19,487 bases of DNA. It comes from Paracoccaceae bacterium (GTDB lineage: Bacteria; Pseudomonadota; Alphaproteobacteria; Rhodobacterales; Rhodobacteraceae). Positions 7,184-14,584 of the stretch are shown here, piece by piece. Position 1 is the first letter of the stretch. Each line of letters opens with the position of its first letter. The DNA lies in the NCBI GenBank assembly GCA_019090405.1, contig JAHRVZ010000307.1, positions 1-19,487 of the forward strand. Direction: 5' to 3'. The notes below the pieces were generated by a model that saw nothing but the letters and a program-made list of their open reading frames with translations, did no database searches and had not been told where the DNA came from. The position numbers and the translations under genes are program-made.

Positions 7184-8674
7184 TTAGCGATACACCAACG
7201 TGCCATCACCCAAATCCGCGGCGGGCATGGTTTCGCGGTCGGAAAAATAATCCTGCGTCATAACCCAAGGTTGCCTGTCCCCCTGCCGTGGGAGGATATC
7301 CAGACTGCGCATGACATAGCCGGCGTTAAAATTTTCCGGGTCTATCCATGGACTTATCTTCATATCCTGATCTTGTTCCGGCACCACGGGCACGACGGAA
7401 CGGACACCTTTTTCGTCCATATACGTCAACATGCGGCACACGTAATCCGAAACCAAATCAGCCCGTAATGTCCAGCTTGAGCGCAGGTATCCAAACACCG
7501 AAACCAGATTTGGCAGACCTGTGAACATCACGCCTCGATGGGTCACGCTTTGGGACAAATCAAGCGGTATGCCATCAACGTCAAAGGCAATATCCCCCAA
7601 TACGTTCAGGTTGAACCCGGTGGCAGTGACGATGATATCGGCCTCAAGCTGTTTTCCGGTTTCAAGCAGTATCCCGGTTTTGGTAAATTTCTCGATTTTG
7701 TTGGTCACAACCGAGGCTTTTCCGTCCCGGATCGCCACAAACAGATCGCCATCCGGGATCATCGCGATACGTTGCCGCCACGGGCGGTATCTGGGGGTGA
7801 AATGGGTAGCAACATCAAAGCCTTCGCCCAGATATTTGGCGGCTGCACCAATGAGCTCGGCCGCCAGAGCCTTGGGTTCTTCGCGTGACCGACGGACTGT
7901 GTTTTTGGACTCGAACAAGAATTTGCGCCGCATGATGTCGTGATACATGTCATCTGACAGCTCAAGTGCACGCAAGGTTTCACCAAATTCGTCGATCATT
8001 GGTTTGGGAAAGAAATACGTCGGTGAGCGCTGCAACATCGTCACATGTGCCGCCGTCTTGGTCATTGCCGGTATGATGGTGGCTGCGGTTGCACCGGACC
8101 CGATAACAACGACCTTTTTACCCGCATGATCCAAATCGTTTGGCCATGTCTGGGGATGCACAATTGTACCGCCAAACTGCGCCATCCCCGGCCATTCCGG
8201 TGTGTAGGCATCATTGTGATTGTAATACCCCGCGCACATCCACAGGAATTTACAGGTAAGGGTCACTGGCGTTTCATCGTCACCACAGCGCAGTGTCACC
8301 GTCCAGTTTTGAGTATCGTAAGACCAAGAGGCGCTTAGTAGGTCGGTGGAATACCGGATATGGCGACGCAGATCGTTTTCATCCAACGCCTCGTCCAGAT
8401 AACTGAGGATTTGATCGGCTTTGGCAATTGGAAGACCGGTCCAGGGTTTCCATTTGAAGCCAAAGGTAAACAAATCACTGTCCGAGCGAATGCCGGGGAA
8501 TTTGTGGGTGCGCCAGGTGCCGCCAAAATCGGGCATGCGTTCGATCATGACAAATCGGGTACCGGGGCGAGATTTTTGCAAATGATACGCCGCATCAATT
8601 CCGGAAATGCCGGCACCGATAATCAGGACATCATAATGGTCATCAAGGTCGCGGTCGGTTTGGTCCATGATCAT
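7184..8674 (-). CDS. Flavin-containing monooxygenase, EtaA-like type I Baeyer-Villiger enzyme
   Basis: This is an FAD- and NADPH-dependent monooxygenase that would insert oxygen next to a ketone or oxidise S or N atoms. The 496-residue protein has the FAD Rossmann motif GAGISG at residues 20-25 and the NADPH-side motif GSGATA at 192-197. Between them is the Baeyer-Villiger fingerprint FxGxxxHxxxWP (F167, G169, H173, W177, P178), here reading FGGTIVHPQTWP. Segments FPGIRSDSDLFTFGFKWKPW and VTMLQRSPTY closely resemble mycobacterial EtaA/EthA, the ethionamide-activating enzyme, as I remember it. Starts at 8674 and two codons later at 8668 are both possible, and neither has a strong ribosome site. 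The gene stands alone and converges on gcrA. The physiological substrate cannot be told from the sequence. Confidence 0.88.
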   Translation of the reverse strand: MIMDQTDRDLDDHYDVLIIGAGISGIDAAYHLQKSRPGTRFVMIERMPDFGGTWRTHKFPGIRSDSDLFTFGFKWKPWTGLPIAKADQILSYLDEALDENDLRRHIRYSTDLLSASWSYDTQNWTVTLRCGDDETPVTLTCKFLWMCAGYYNHNDAYTPEWPGMAQFGGTIVHPQTWPNDLDHAGKKVVVIGSGATAATIIPAMTKTAAHVTMLQRSPTYFFPKPMIDEFGETLRALELSDDMYHDIMRRKFLFESKNTVRRSREEPKALAAELIGAAAKYLGEGFDVATHFTPRYRPWRQRIAMIPDGDLFVAIRDGKASVVTNKIEKFTKTGILLETGKQLEADIIVTATGFNLNVLGDIAFDVDGIPLDLSQSVTHRGVMFTGLPNLVSVFGYLRSSWTLRADLVSDYVCRMLTYMDEKGVRSVVPVVPEQDQDMKISPWIDPENFNAGYVMRSLDILPRQGDRQPWVMTQDYFSDRETMPAADLGDGTLVYR

Positions 8675-8781
8675 AGGCTCGCTACTGGAGTGGCTTGAGT
8701 GGGATCAGGTTAGCCGACCGGGTGTTTTTGGCAAGACTACGACTTTGAGTTGATGTTTCGGGTGAGAGTAAGAGAATTTTT

Positions 8782-8812
8782 GCCTCCGGCGGGGATATTT
8801 CTGAACAAAAGA
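8782..8812 (+). repeat. Rhodobacteraceae-type intergenic element GCCTCCGGCGGGG..TATTT
   Basis: GCCTCCGGCGGGGATATTT (8782-8800) followed by CTGAACAAAAGAA resembles an intergenic element I remember as very frequent in Rhodobacteraceae genomes, often GCCTCCGGCGGGAGTATTT. It can fold as a short CTCC-loop-GGRG stem followed by a T-rich stretch. Only one copy is seen here, so calling it a repeat rests on memory of other genomes. A run of eight G (8817-8824) follows just before the sseB-family stop. Confidence 0.45.
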
Positions 8813-8826
8813 ATCCGGGGGGGGCG

Positions 8827-9618
8827 CTATTTCAGGATAGGCGGTTTTGCTGGGTCACTACCGGGGATAATCGGCTGAGCTTTTGGCTGAACCGGTGGTT
8901 CTGGCAGGTCAAACCGCAAACCGGATTTGGCGAGTTTGGCCGATACCGGGTCCGTAGCCGCAAAAAAACCGACATCCAGTGCTCCGGCTTCGATGCCTGA
9001 GAAAGTCAGCGCTTCGTTGACGGCTTTGGCCAGCGCAGGTTCGGCGTTTTGCAGCGCCTCGACAAACCCCAACAAGTGACCCCGCGAACCGTTGTCATAT
9101 TCAACACCGACCAAATAGGCAGATGTGGCCAGCCCGCCCGCTGTGGCAAGTTTTGCGTCCAGTGCTGTTATCAGGCTTTCGGGTAAGCCTGTGGGGCGAC
9201 GAAATATAGAGATTTTGGCTTCGACTTTGTCGGGGGCATGGCCAAGGGTTTGGTGTAGCCAATCCACCGCCTCGGCTGGAATCAGGAATGAGGACGGCGC
9301 GATGTTCAGGTTCAAGCCCAGCCCGACCCCCTGCCCCATCAGCAATTGTGCAATCACCCGGCCGGACATCGAGGCGTAAGGGGCTGGGCGTTCGGCGAAT
9401 GACGCCAGACGATCCTGACGGTCAAATGCTAACACAAAAGACCCATCCGCTACGTCAAACATTTCCGGTTGAATTTGATCGCCCTCTGCCTCTTGGCTAA
9501 GCAGCAGGAACAATTCGCTATCGGCCAGTCGTTCGTAAAACTGCAGGCGGACAGTATCGTCGTCGGGGGCTGCGATCATTGCCGCGTGGGCTGTATCCAA
9601 TGGGGTTGTTTTAGTCAT
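8827..9618 (-). CDS. SseB family protein
   Basis: This is a cytoplasmic protein of 263 residues resembling the SseB (enhanced serine sensitivity) family, whose biochemical role is unsettled. The N-terminal half has the SseB-type pattern of segments around LADSELFLLLSQEAEG, DGSFVLAFDRQDRLASFAE and SGRVIAQLLMGQGVGLGLNL, then SSFLIPAEAVDWL. The C-terminal half has an AKISIFRRPTGLPESLITAL segment and a GVEYDNGSRGHLLGF strand. The tail is Pro-rich and probably disordered (PEPPVQPKAQP). I chose the ATG at 9618 because AAAGG lies 8 bases upstream. A longer frame to 9669 runs into the upstream gene. It overlaps the end of the uracil-glycosylase-family gene by 8 bases, which implies co-transcription and coupled translation. 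A functional link between the two is not evident. Confidence 0.78.
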   Translation of the reverse strand: MTKTTPLDTAHAAMIAAPDDDTVRLQFYERLADSELFLLLSQEAEGDQIQPEMFDVADGSFVLAFDRQDRLASFAERPAPYASMSGRVIAQLLMGQGVGLGLNLNIAPSSFLIPAEAVDWLHQTLGHAPDKVEAKISIFRRPTGLPESLITALDAKLATAGGLATSAYLVGVEYDNGSRGHLLGFVEALQNAEPALAKAVNEALTFSGIEAGALDVGFFAATDPVSAKLAKSGLRFDLPEPPVQPKAQPIIPGSDPAKPPILK

Positions 9619-10207
9619 GCAATGCCTTTCGAACTTCGGTTCGCAGTGTCGGCAACAGGTCCGTCGCAAACCAGGGGTTTTTCTTTAACCACCCGCTATT
9701 GCGCCAGGACGGGTGCGGTAGCGGAAATGTATTTGGTGCGTGGGTTTGCCAACCTGATACGGTTTCGGTCACGGATGCCTTTACTCCAAGATGCCAACGC
9801 TGTGCATAGGTTCCGATCAATATGGTCAGCCTTATACCCGACAGCACATCCATCACCCGTTGTTGCCACGTTCTGGCGCAAATCGGAGGCGGAGGCAGGT
9901 CGGATTTAGCGGCATTGTAACCGGGAAAACAAAACGCCATGGGTACAATGGCGACGCGTTTGCGGTCATAAAATGTGGCCTCGTCCATATCCAGCCAATC
10001 GCGCAGCCGATCCCCCGAGGGATCGGTGAACGGACGACCGGACCGGTGCACGCGCGCGCCCGGTGCCTGACCAATGATCAGGATCTGCGCACCAGGGCGA
10101 AACCAGACCACCGGACGCGGTTCATGGGCCGTTGCAGTGGCCGCGAAACGGTCGCGACAGATCTGACAGCTACTGATTTGTGATCTGAGTGTTTGTACTT
10201 TTGCCAT
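9611..10207 (-). CDS. Uracil-DNA glycosylase superfamily protein with a probable 4Fe-4S cluster
   Basis: This is a 198-residue member of the uracil-DNA glycosylase superfamily, presumably acting in base-excision repair. Four cysteines at C14, C17, C93 and C110 match the spacing of the iron-sulfur cluster in family 4 and 5 enzymes. The active-site motif 1 reads GQAPGARVH (G46-H54), where family 4 typically has GEAPG and family 5 GLAPA. Motif 2 reads HPSWRN near the C-terminus. The segment SGRPFTDPSGDRLRDWL is characteristic of this subgroup. The ATG at 10207 has GAGG 5 bases upstream and gives the N-terminus MAKVQTLRSQI. The open frame to 10360 adds an unlikely 51 residues. It is first in a two-gene unit with the SseB-family gene and divergent from the Mrp operon. 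Actual uracil excision has not been shown by anything visible here. Confidence 0.85.
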   Translation of the reverse strand: MAKVQTLRSQISSCQICRDRFAATATAHEPRPVVWFRPGAQILIIGQAPGARVHRSGRPFTDPSGDRLRDWLDMDEATFYDRKRVAIVPMAFCFPGYNAAKSDLPPPPICARTWQQRVMDVLSGIRLTILIGTYAQRWHLGVKASVTETVSGWQTHAPNTFPLPHPSWRNSGWLKKNPWFATDLLPTLRTEVRKALHD

Positions 10208-10232
10208 TGCCTCATATTGACTAAGGGGGTCA

Positions 10233-10245
10233 GGCAAAAATTGCC
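10233..10245. promoter_or_regulatory. Short inverted repeat in the divergent region before mrpE
   Basis: GGCAA-AAA-TTGCC is a perfect 5-bp inverted repeat 25 bases upstream of the glycosylase-family start, in the 191-base divergent region that should hold the Mrp operon promoter. A second small stem, CCGCA/TGCGG (10375-10379 and 10387-10391), sits right at the mrpE ribosome site. Both are short enough to be chance. Confidence 0.2.
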
Positions 10246-10398
10246 ACCGCTTTAACGGATGTCCAATGGTCGATCTTAACGCCAAATAAATCGCAAAAAG
10301 AGAGGGCACTATATGTACACCCAGAGGTTTCCTTTTTAGTATGCGCGCTGAAACCGCCACATCTGGGAATCAAACCGCATGCAAATTGCGGATCAGGG

Positions 10399-10905
10399 AT
10401 GGCAAAACGGGGATATTGGGTGCGCACAATCTTTACTGCCACTGTACTGACAGCCTTGTGGCTGCTGTTGTCCGGGCTTTACAAACCTATGATATTGGGG
10501 TTTGGGGCTGCGTCGGTGGTTTTGGTGGTTTTGGTGGTGCGCCGTATGGACGCCGTCGATGGCGACCAATTTGCAATCCGCCTGAAACCAATCCCGTTTC
10601 TTGGCTATATGATTTGGCTTCTGGTTGAAATTGCCAAATCAAACTGGGCAGTTACAAAGATTGTCCTGTCCCCGACAATGCCAATCCGGCAGCATTTGTT
10701 CAATGTCCCTTGCAGCCAGCAAACCGATTTGGGTCAGGTGATATTCGCCAGCTCCATAACGCTGACACCCGGTACGATTTCGGTTGAGACCGAAGAAGGC
10801 CATTTTCAGGTTCACGCGCTGGATTACAGCGACGATGATATGGACGCCCTTGCCGATATGGATATGCGCGTAACCACAGTAGACGGGGGCAGCCATAATG
10901 TTTGA
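10399..10905 (+). CDS. mrpE: Na+/H+ antiporter subunit E
   Basis: This is a small membrane subunit of Mrp/Mnh multi-subunit cation/proton antiporters. The 168-residue protein has an N-terminal pair of hydrophobic helices (TALWLLLSGLYKP, then ILGFGAASVVLVVLVV). The family core follows: LGYMIWLLVEIAKSNWAVTK near residues 68-87, then a conserved soluble domain with SSITLTPGTISVE and HFQVHALDY. Length is normal. ATG 10399 has a poorly spaced ribosome site. GTG 10420, with GGGGA 6 bases upstream, is a serious alternative that would remove seven residues. It is the first gene of the operon and overlaps mrpF by 8 bases. In archaeal MBH the matching subunit is MbhA. Confidence 0.9.
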   Translation: MAKRGYWVRTIFTATVLTALWLLLSGLYKPMILGFGAASVVLVVLVVRRMDAVDGDQFAIRLKPIPFLGYMIWLLVEIAKSNWAVTKIVLSPTMPIRQHLFNVPCSQQTDLGQVIFASSITLTPGTISVETEEGHFQVHALDYSDDDMDALADMDMRVTTVDGGSHNV

Positions 10906-11185
10906 ACTGGCCTCAATAGCGCTGTTTATTGCGATGATCCTTGTTCTGGTACGCCTGTTCAGTGGTCCAACGCTGTATGATCGGGTTTTGGCTTTGAATT
11001 CATTTGGCACCCATACGGTGCTGTTCATCGGAGTGCTGGGCTTTCTAAGCGGTCGCCCGGATTTTCTGGACATTGCGCTGCTATATGCGCTGATCAATTT
11101 CGTTGGCACCATCGCCATCCTAAAGTTCTTTCGCTATCGCGCCATTGGCGATGTGCGGCGTGAAACACCCGAGGCAGAGGGCTGA
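10898..11185 (+). CDS. mrpF: Na+/H+ antiporter subunit F
   Basis: This is a 95-residue subunit with three membrane helices and the family motif RLFSGPTLYDRVLALNSFGT at residues 19-38, including the conserved Asp-Arg pair. It is the MbhB equivalent. The ATG at 10898 lies in the last codons of mrpE and has a GGGGG stretch upstream. The protein ends with a short acidic tail (RRETPEAEG). The mrpG start lies two bases after its TGA, typical of tightly coupled Mrp genes. Confidence 0.92.
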   Translation: MFELASIALFIAMILVLVRLFSGPTLYDRVLALNSFGTHTVLFIGVLGFLSGRPDFLDIALLYALINFVGTIAILKFFRYRAIGDVRRETPEAEG

Positions 11186-11187
11186 GC

Positions 11188-11616
11188 ATGATGGACACAA
11201 TCGTCAACATTGTGAGTTGGATACTTATCGTATCAGGATCGTTCTTTGCCATTGTTGGCGCAGTCGGAACATTGCGTTTCCCGGATTTCTGGTCGCGACT
11301 GCATGCGGCATCAATCAGTGACAGCGCCGGCGTAATCCTGTTGCTGGTCGGCATGATGCTACAGGCCGGTCCCGGACTAATTGCCGTTAAGCTGCTGATT
11401 ATTCTTGCTTTCCTGTTCATAACCGGCCCGACGTCAACCCATGCCGTGGCCAATGCTGCGTTTGTATCAGGCCTGAGACCGCGACAATTACCGTCAGCAA
11501 AAACGGGTACAAATTCGGACATAGATCCCGACACAAAACCCGACACAAAACCCGACACTGGCGCAGACCCTGCACTGGACAGCGAAAACCAGCCAACAAA
11601 AGGCGACGCGTCATAA
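11188..11616 (+). CDS. mrpG: Na+/H+ antiporter subunit G with an acidic repeat tail
   Basis: This 142-residue subunit has three membrane helices and the family motif GTLRFPDFWSRLHAAS at residues 27-42, then ITGPTSTHAVANAA at 78-91. It is the MbhC equivalent. The ATG at 11188 is preceded by AGAGGG at 6 bases. Beyond about residue 95 there is a hydrophilic tail of some 45 residues containing DPDTKPDTKPDT (113-124), encoded by a small tandem repeat. The tail is long for the family and probably disordered. The TAA stop is part of an unusual overlap with the next gene, whose expected ATG reads ATA. Confidence 0.92.
   Translation: MMDTIVNIVSWILIVSGSFFAIVGAVGTLRFPDFWSRLHAASISDSAGVILLLVGMMLQAGPGLIAVKLLIILAFLFITGPTSTHAVANAAFVSGLRPRQLPSAKTGTNSDIDPDTKPDTKPDTGADPALDSENQPTKGDAS
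11527..11558 (+). repeat. 12-bp tandem repeat inside mrpG
   Basis: CCCGACACAAAA occurs twice in a row (11527-11538 and 11539-11550), followed by a partial third copy CCCGACAC (11551-11558). It encodes the PDTK units of the MrpG tail. The 12-base unit keeps the frame, so copy number could vary without breaking the gene. Confidence 0.75.
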
Positions 11617-12167
11617 ATACCTTTATCGACATAATCCTATTCACGCTGCTGGTCGCGACGGCGTTGGCAACAGTGCGCATGCGCAGCCTGTTTGCTGTCG
11701 TGATGTTGTCAGGCGTATTCAGCCTGCTGTCTGCGTTGTTGTTTGTAACGCTGGATGCGGTCGACGTGGCCTTTACCGAAGCAGCCGTGGGTGCCGGAAT
11801 ATCCACTGTCCTTATTCTTGGAACACTTGCGCTGACGTCACGCTATGAACGGCCCTCGAAACGTTCAAACACCATCCCCTTATTGGTTACATTCGTCACG
11901 GGTGCCGCGCTGTTTTATGGAACTTTGGATATGCCGAACCTTGGCGATCCGAATGCTCCGGCCCAGACCCATGTTGCGCCGGGTTATTTGCTTCAGAGTC
12001 CGCATGAAATTGATGTGCCCAACGTGGTGACTGCCGTTCTTGCAAGCTATCGTGGCTATGACACATTGGGCGAAACCGCCGTTGTTTTCACGGCAGCCGT
12101 AGGCGTGTTGCTTTTGCTAAGCGGCCTAAGTCGCCGCCGTCGCCGCAAACCCAAAGGGGACACCTGA
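11613..12167 (+). CDS. MrpA C-terminal-type subunit (DUF4040 plus MbhE-like), probable ATA start
   Basis: This membrane subunit corresponds to the C-terminal part of MrpA, split in MBH into MbhD and MbhE. The DUF4040 half has RMRSLFAVVMLSGVFSLLSA and DAVDVAFTEAAVGAGIS (conserved Glu near residue 56). The MbhE-like half carries IDVPNVVTAVLASYRGYDTL with E154 following. The protein ends in a basic tail. No ATG, GTG or TTG precedes TTG 11664, which would cut off most of the first helix. The frame upstream encodes NTFIDIILFTLLVATAL, a convincing helix, beginning at ATA 11613, which overlaps the mrpG stop as ATAA and has AAAAGG 9 bases upstream. From ATA the protein is 184 residues. If TTG 11664 is used, it is 167 residues. 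Its stop overlaps the mrpB start as TGATG. Confidence 0.85.
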   Translation: MNTFIDIILFTLLVATALATVRMRSLFAVVMLSGVFSLLSALLFVTLDAVDVAFTEAAVGAGISTVLILGTLALTSRYERPSKRSNTIPLLVTFVTGAALFYGTLDMPNLGDPNAPAQTHVAPGYLLQSPHEIDVPNVVTAVLASYRGYDTLGETAVVFTAAVGVLLLLSGLSRRRRRKPKGDT

Positions 12168-12607
12168 TGCGTCACCACCTTATCCTGCGGGTCATCACCA
12201 AGCTGTTGGTAGGCCCGATCATGTTGTTTGCACTTTATGTGCAGTTTCACGGCGACTATTCCCCTGGTGGTGGGTTTCAGGCCGGCGTGATTATGGCGGT
12301 TGCGTTTATTATTTATGGAGTTGTGTTCAGTTTGGACCATGTCCAACGGGTTCTGCCACCCTGGCTGGCGCACAAGCTGTCGGCACTGGGTGTGCTGATT
12401 TATGCCGGCACCGGGGTTTATAGCCTGCTCACGGGCTATGCGTATCTTGATTATGCTGCGCTGTCGCCAGATCATCCGGTACATGGTCAGCATTATGGTA
12501 TCTTGCTTGTCGAACTTGGCGTTGGTGTAACAGTGACGGGAGTTATGGTTACGATTTATTACGCCTTTACCTCGCGCACCCCGATCATGAGCGACGAGGC
12601 CTGGTGA
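12167..12607 (+). CDS. mrpB: Na+/H+ antiporter subunit B (MnhB domain)
   Basis: This is a 146-residue membrane subunit with four hydrophobic helices. The MnhB signature HGDYSPGGGFQAGV is at residues 28-41, and RVITKLLVGPIMLFALYVQF precedes it. A conserved loop GYAYLDYAALSPDHPVHGQH precedes the last helix. It is the MbhF equivalent. The start ATG shares one base with the stop of the preceding subunit, and mrpC begins one base after its own TGA. Length and motifs are normal. Confidence 0.93.
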   Translation: MRHHLILRVITKLLVGPIMLFALYVQFHGDYSPGGGFQAGVIMAVAFIIYGVVFSLDHVQRVLPPWLAHKLSALGVLIYAGTGVYSLLTGYAYLDYAALSPDHPVHGQHYGILLVELGVGVTVTGVMVTIYYAFTSRTPIMSDEAW

Positions 12608-12608
12608 T

Positions 12609-13043
12609 ATGACCGAGTTTACCCAGGAATTTGTCGTTGGGCATATAAACTATTGGTTGTTCATCGTGTTGATGATGACCGGTCTGTATATTGTCGTGGC
12701 CAAAGGCAATCTGGTGAAAAAAATCGTTGGGCTGAACATCTTTCAGACCGCTGTTTTCATGCTCTATATCTCGATGGGTAAAATCAGCGGCGGTACGGCT
12801 CCGGTCTTTCCAATTGACATGAACATTGATCCGGATGTGGCTTATTCCAACCCTCTGCCGCATGTGTTGATTCTGACTGCCATTGTGGTTGGCGTTGCCA
12901 CCACATCGCTGGCATTAGCACTGGTGATCCGCATCCGCGAGGAATACGGAACAATCGAAGAAGAGGGCGTTCTGGCCGCTGATCGCAGCATTGCCCGCGT
13001 TGAAGAAAAAGAACATGGCGAAGTCATGGGCGGACCCGTTTGA
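12609..13043 (+). CDS. mrpC: Na+/H+ antiporter subunit C (NuoK-like)
   Basis: This 144-residue, three-helix subunit is homologous to NuoK of complex I and to MbhG. The first helices contain GLYIVVAKGNLVKKIVGLN and FQTAVFMLYISMG. The family motif NPLPHVLILTAIVVGVATTS is at residues 81-100. The C-terminal 35 residues form an acidic, charged cytoplasmic tail. GAGG stands about 9 bases before the ATG. The stop overlaps the next start as TGATG. Confidence 0.92.
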   Translation: MTEFTQEFVVGHINYWLFIVLMMTGLYIVVAKGNLVKKIVGLNIFQTAVFMLYISMGKISGGTAPVFPIDMNIDPDVAYSNPLPHVLILTAIVVGVATTSLALALVIRIREEYGTIEEEGVLAADRSIARVEEKEHGEVMGGPV

Positions 13044-14572
13044 TGAGCGCCGAAACCTTACAACACACCGCCCTGACGCTGAACGATCAGCTGCCCGCGC
13101 TGCAGATTCTGGTGACCTTTATCGCCGCGCCTCTGGTGGTTATGTTTGGCAGCTTGCGTCTGGCCTGGCCAATTACGTTTGCAGCCAGTGCAATATCATT
13201 TGTGATTGCTCTGATGCTGTTGTCACAGGTCATTGATGGCAGCGTCATATCTTACCACATGGGTGGATGGGCGCCGCCCTTGGGTATCGAATACCGCGTC
13301 GATGCGGCCAACGCCTTTGTATTGGTTTTGGTCACAGCAATCAGCACGCTGGTGCTGCCTTATGCGCGTGTCAGCGTTGCCGCTGAGGTGCAGAAAAAGC
13401 ATCATACGTTGTTTTATACGGCCTTCTTGTTGTGCCTGACCGGGTTATTGGGCGTAACCATTACCGGCGACGCGTTCAACGTGTTTGTGTTCCTCGAAAT
13501 TTCGTCTTTGTCGACTTATGTGCTGATTGCGCAAGGTGCCAACCGGGATCGCCGCGCGCTTACGGCGGCCTATGACTACCTGATTATGGGCACCATTGGC
13601 GCTACGTTCTTTGTGATTGGCCTTGGGTTTCTGTATATGGCGACCGGAACGCTGAATATGGCGGATATTTCTGACCGGATTGCCGATCAGGGTGCCAACC
13701 GGACCGTGCGTATGGCGATTGCCTTTATCGTCGTTGGCATCGGATTGAAGGCAGCTATGTATCCGCTGCATCTATGGCTGCCAAATGCCTATACCTATGC
13801 ACCTTCAGCGATTACTGCCTTTCTGGCCGCAACCGCAACCAAGGTCGCGATCTATGTATTGCTGCGGTTCCTGTTTTCAGTGTTTCAGCCGACATTGCTG
13901 ATGGAGTATTATTCGCTGAGATTTGTCATTCTGCCCTTTGCGATCCTCGCCATGTTCCTGGCCAGCTATATCGCGATTTTCCAGACCGATCTAAAACGTA
14001 TGCTGGCCTATTCCAGCGTTGCTCAGATTGGCTATATTCTGCTTGGCATCTCGTTTCTGACAGAAACCGGGCTAACCGCAGCCATCGTGCATTTGTTCAA
14101 CCACGGTATCACAAAGGCAGCGCTGTTCATGGCAGTCGGAGCCTATGTTCTGCGTGCCAATGGGTCGTTTTATGACGAAATCGAAGGTCTGGGTCGGCGC
14201 ATGCCATGGACCTCGGCCGCTGTGGTGATTGGCGGGCTTAGCCTGATTGGCGTGCCGGGAACTGCCGGTTTTGTGTCAAAATGGCTGCTGGTACAGGGCG
14301 CTTTGGAAAAAGGCTGGTGGCCGGTGGCATTGCTCATCGTCGCCTCAAGCCTGCTGGCCGTGATCTATGTATGGCGTGTGGTCGAAGTTCTGTACATGAA
14401 ACCAACGCCCGCAGACAGCGTGGTGCGCGAAGCGCCGGTGTCGATGCTGATCCCAATCTGGATCGCAGCGCTGGCCTGTATCTGGTTCGGACTGAACACT
14501 GACATGACCCTGAATGCCGCGAAAGCCGCCGCACAAGGTTTGCTGGCGGGCTCTGCCGGCATGATGAATTAG
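13043..14572 (+). CDS. mrpD: Na+/H+ antiporter subunit D (first proton-translocating subunit)
   Basis: This large antiporter-like subunit (Proton_antipo_M family, related to NuoL/M/N) has 509 residues and about 14 helices. The ion-path residues are all visible: Glu152 in VFVFLEISSLSTY (TM5), Lys236 in GIGLKAAMYPLHLWLP (TM7), Lys267 in ATATKVAIYVLLRF (TM8), His354 and Lys358 in LFNHGITKAALFMAVGA, and Lys413 in TAGFVSKWLLVQ (TM12). The ATG at 13043 overlaps the mrpC stop, while a TTG one codon earlier is less likely. Position right after mrpC matches MrpD/MbhH. It would move protons, and possibly Na+ through its partners, across the inner membrane. Confidence 0.93.
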   Translation: MSAETLQHTALTLNDQLPALQILVTFIAAPLVVMFGSLRLAWPITFAASAISFVIALMLLSQVIDGSVISYHMGGWAPPLGIEYRVDAANAFVLVLVTAISTLVLPYARVSVAAEVQKKHHTLFYTAFLLCLTGLLGVTITGDAFNVFVFLEISSLSTYVLIAQGANRDRRALTAAYDYLIMGTIGATFFVIGLGFLYMATGTLNMADISDRIADQGANRTVRMAIAFIVVGIGLKAAMYPLHLWLPNAYTYAPSAITAFLAATATKVAIYVLLRFLFSVFQPTLLMEYYSLRFVILPFAILAMFLASYIAIFQTDLKRMLAYSSVAQIGYILLGISFLTETGLTAAIVHLFNHGITKAALFMAVGAYVLRANGSFYDEIEGLGRRMPWTSAAVVIGGLSLIGVPGTAGFVSKWLLVQGALEKGWWPVALLIVASSLLAVIYVWRVVEVLYMKPTPADSVVREAPVSMLIPIWIAALACIWFGLNTDMTLNAAKAAAQGLLAGSAGMMN

Positions 14573-14584
14573 GGGCGCGCGGGT

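Noticed and set aside
10341..10628. Open frame of 95 codons overlapping mrpE
   Set aside because: It is an alternative frame of mrpE with no family features. The mrpE frame carries the conserved MrpE segments.
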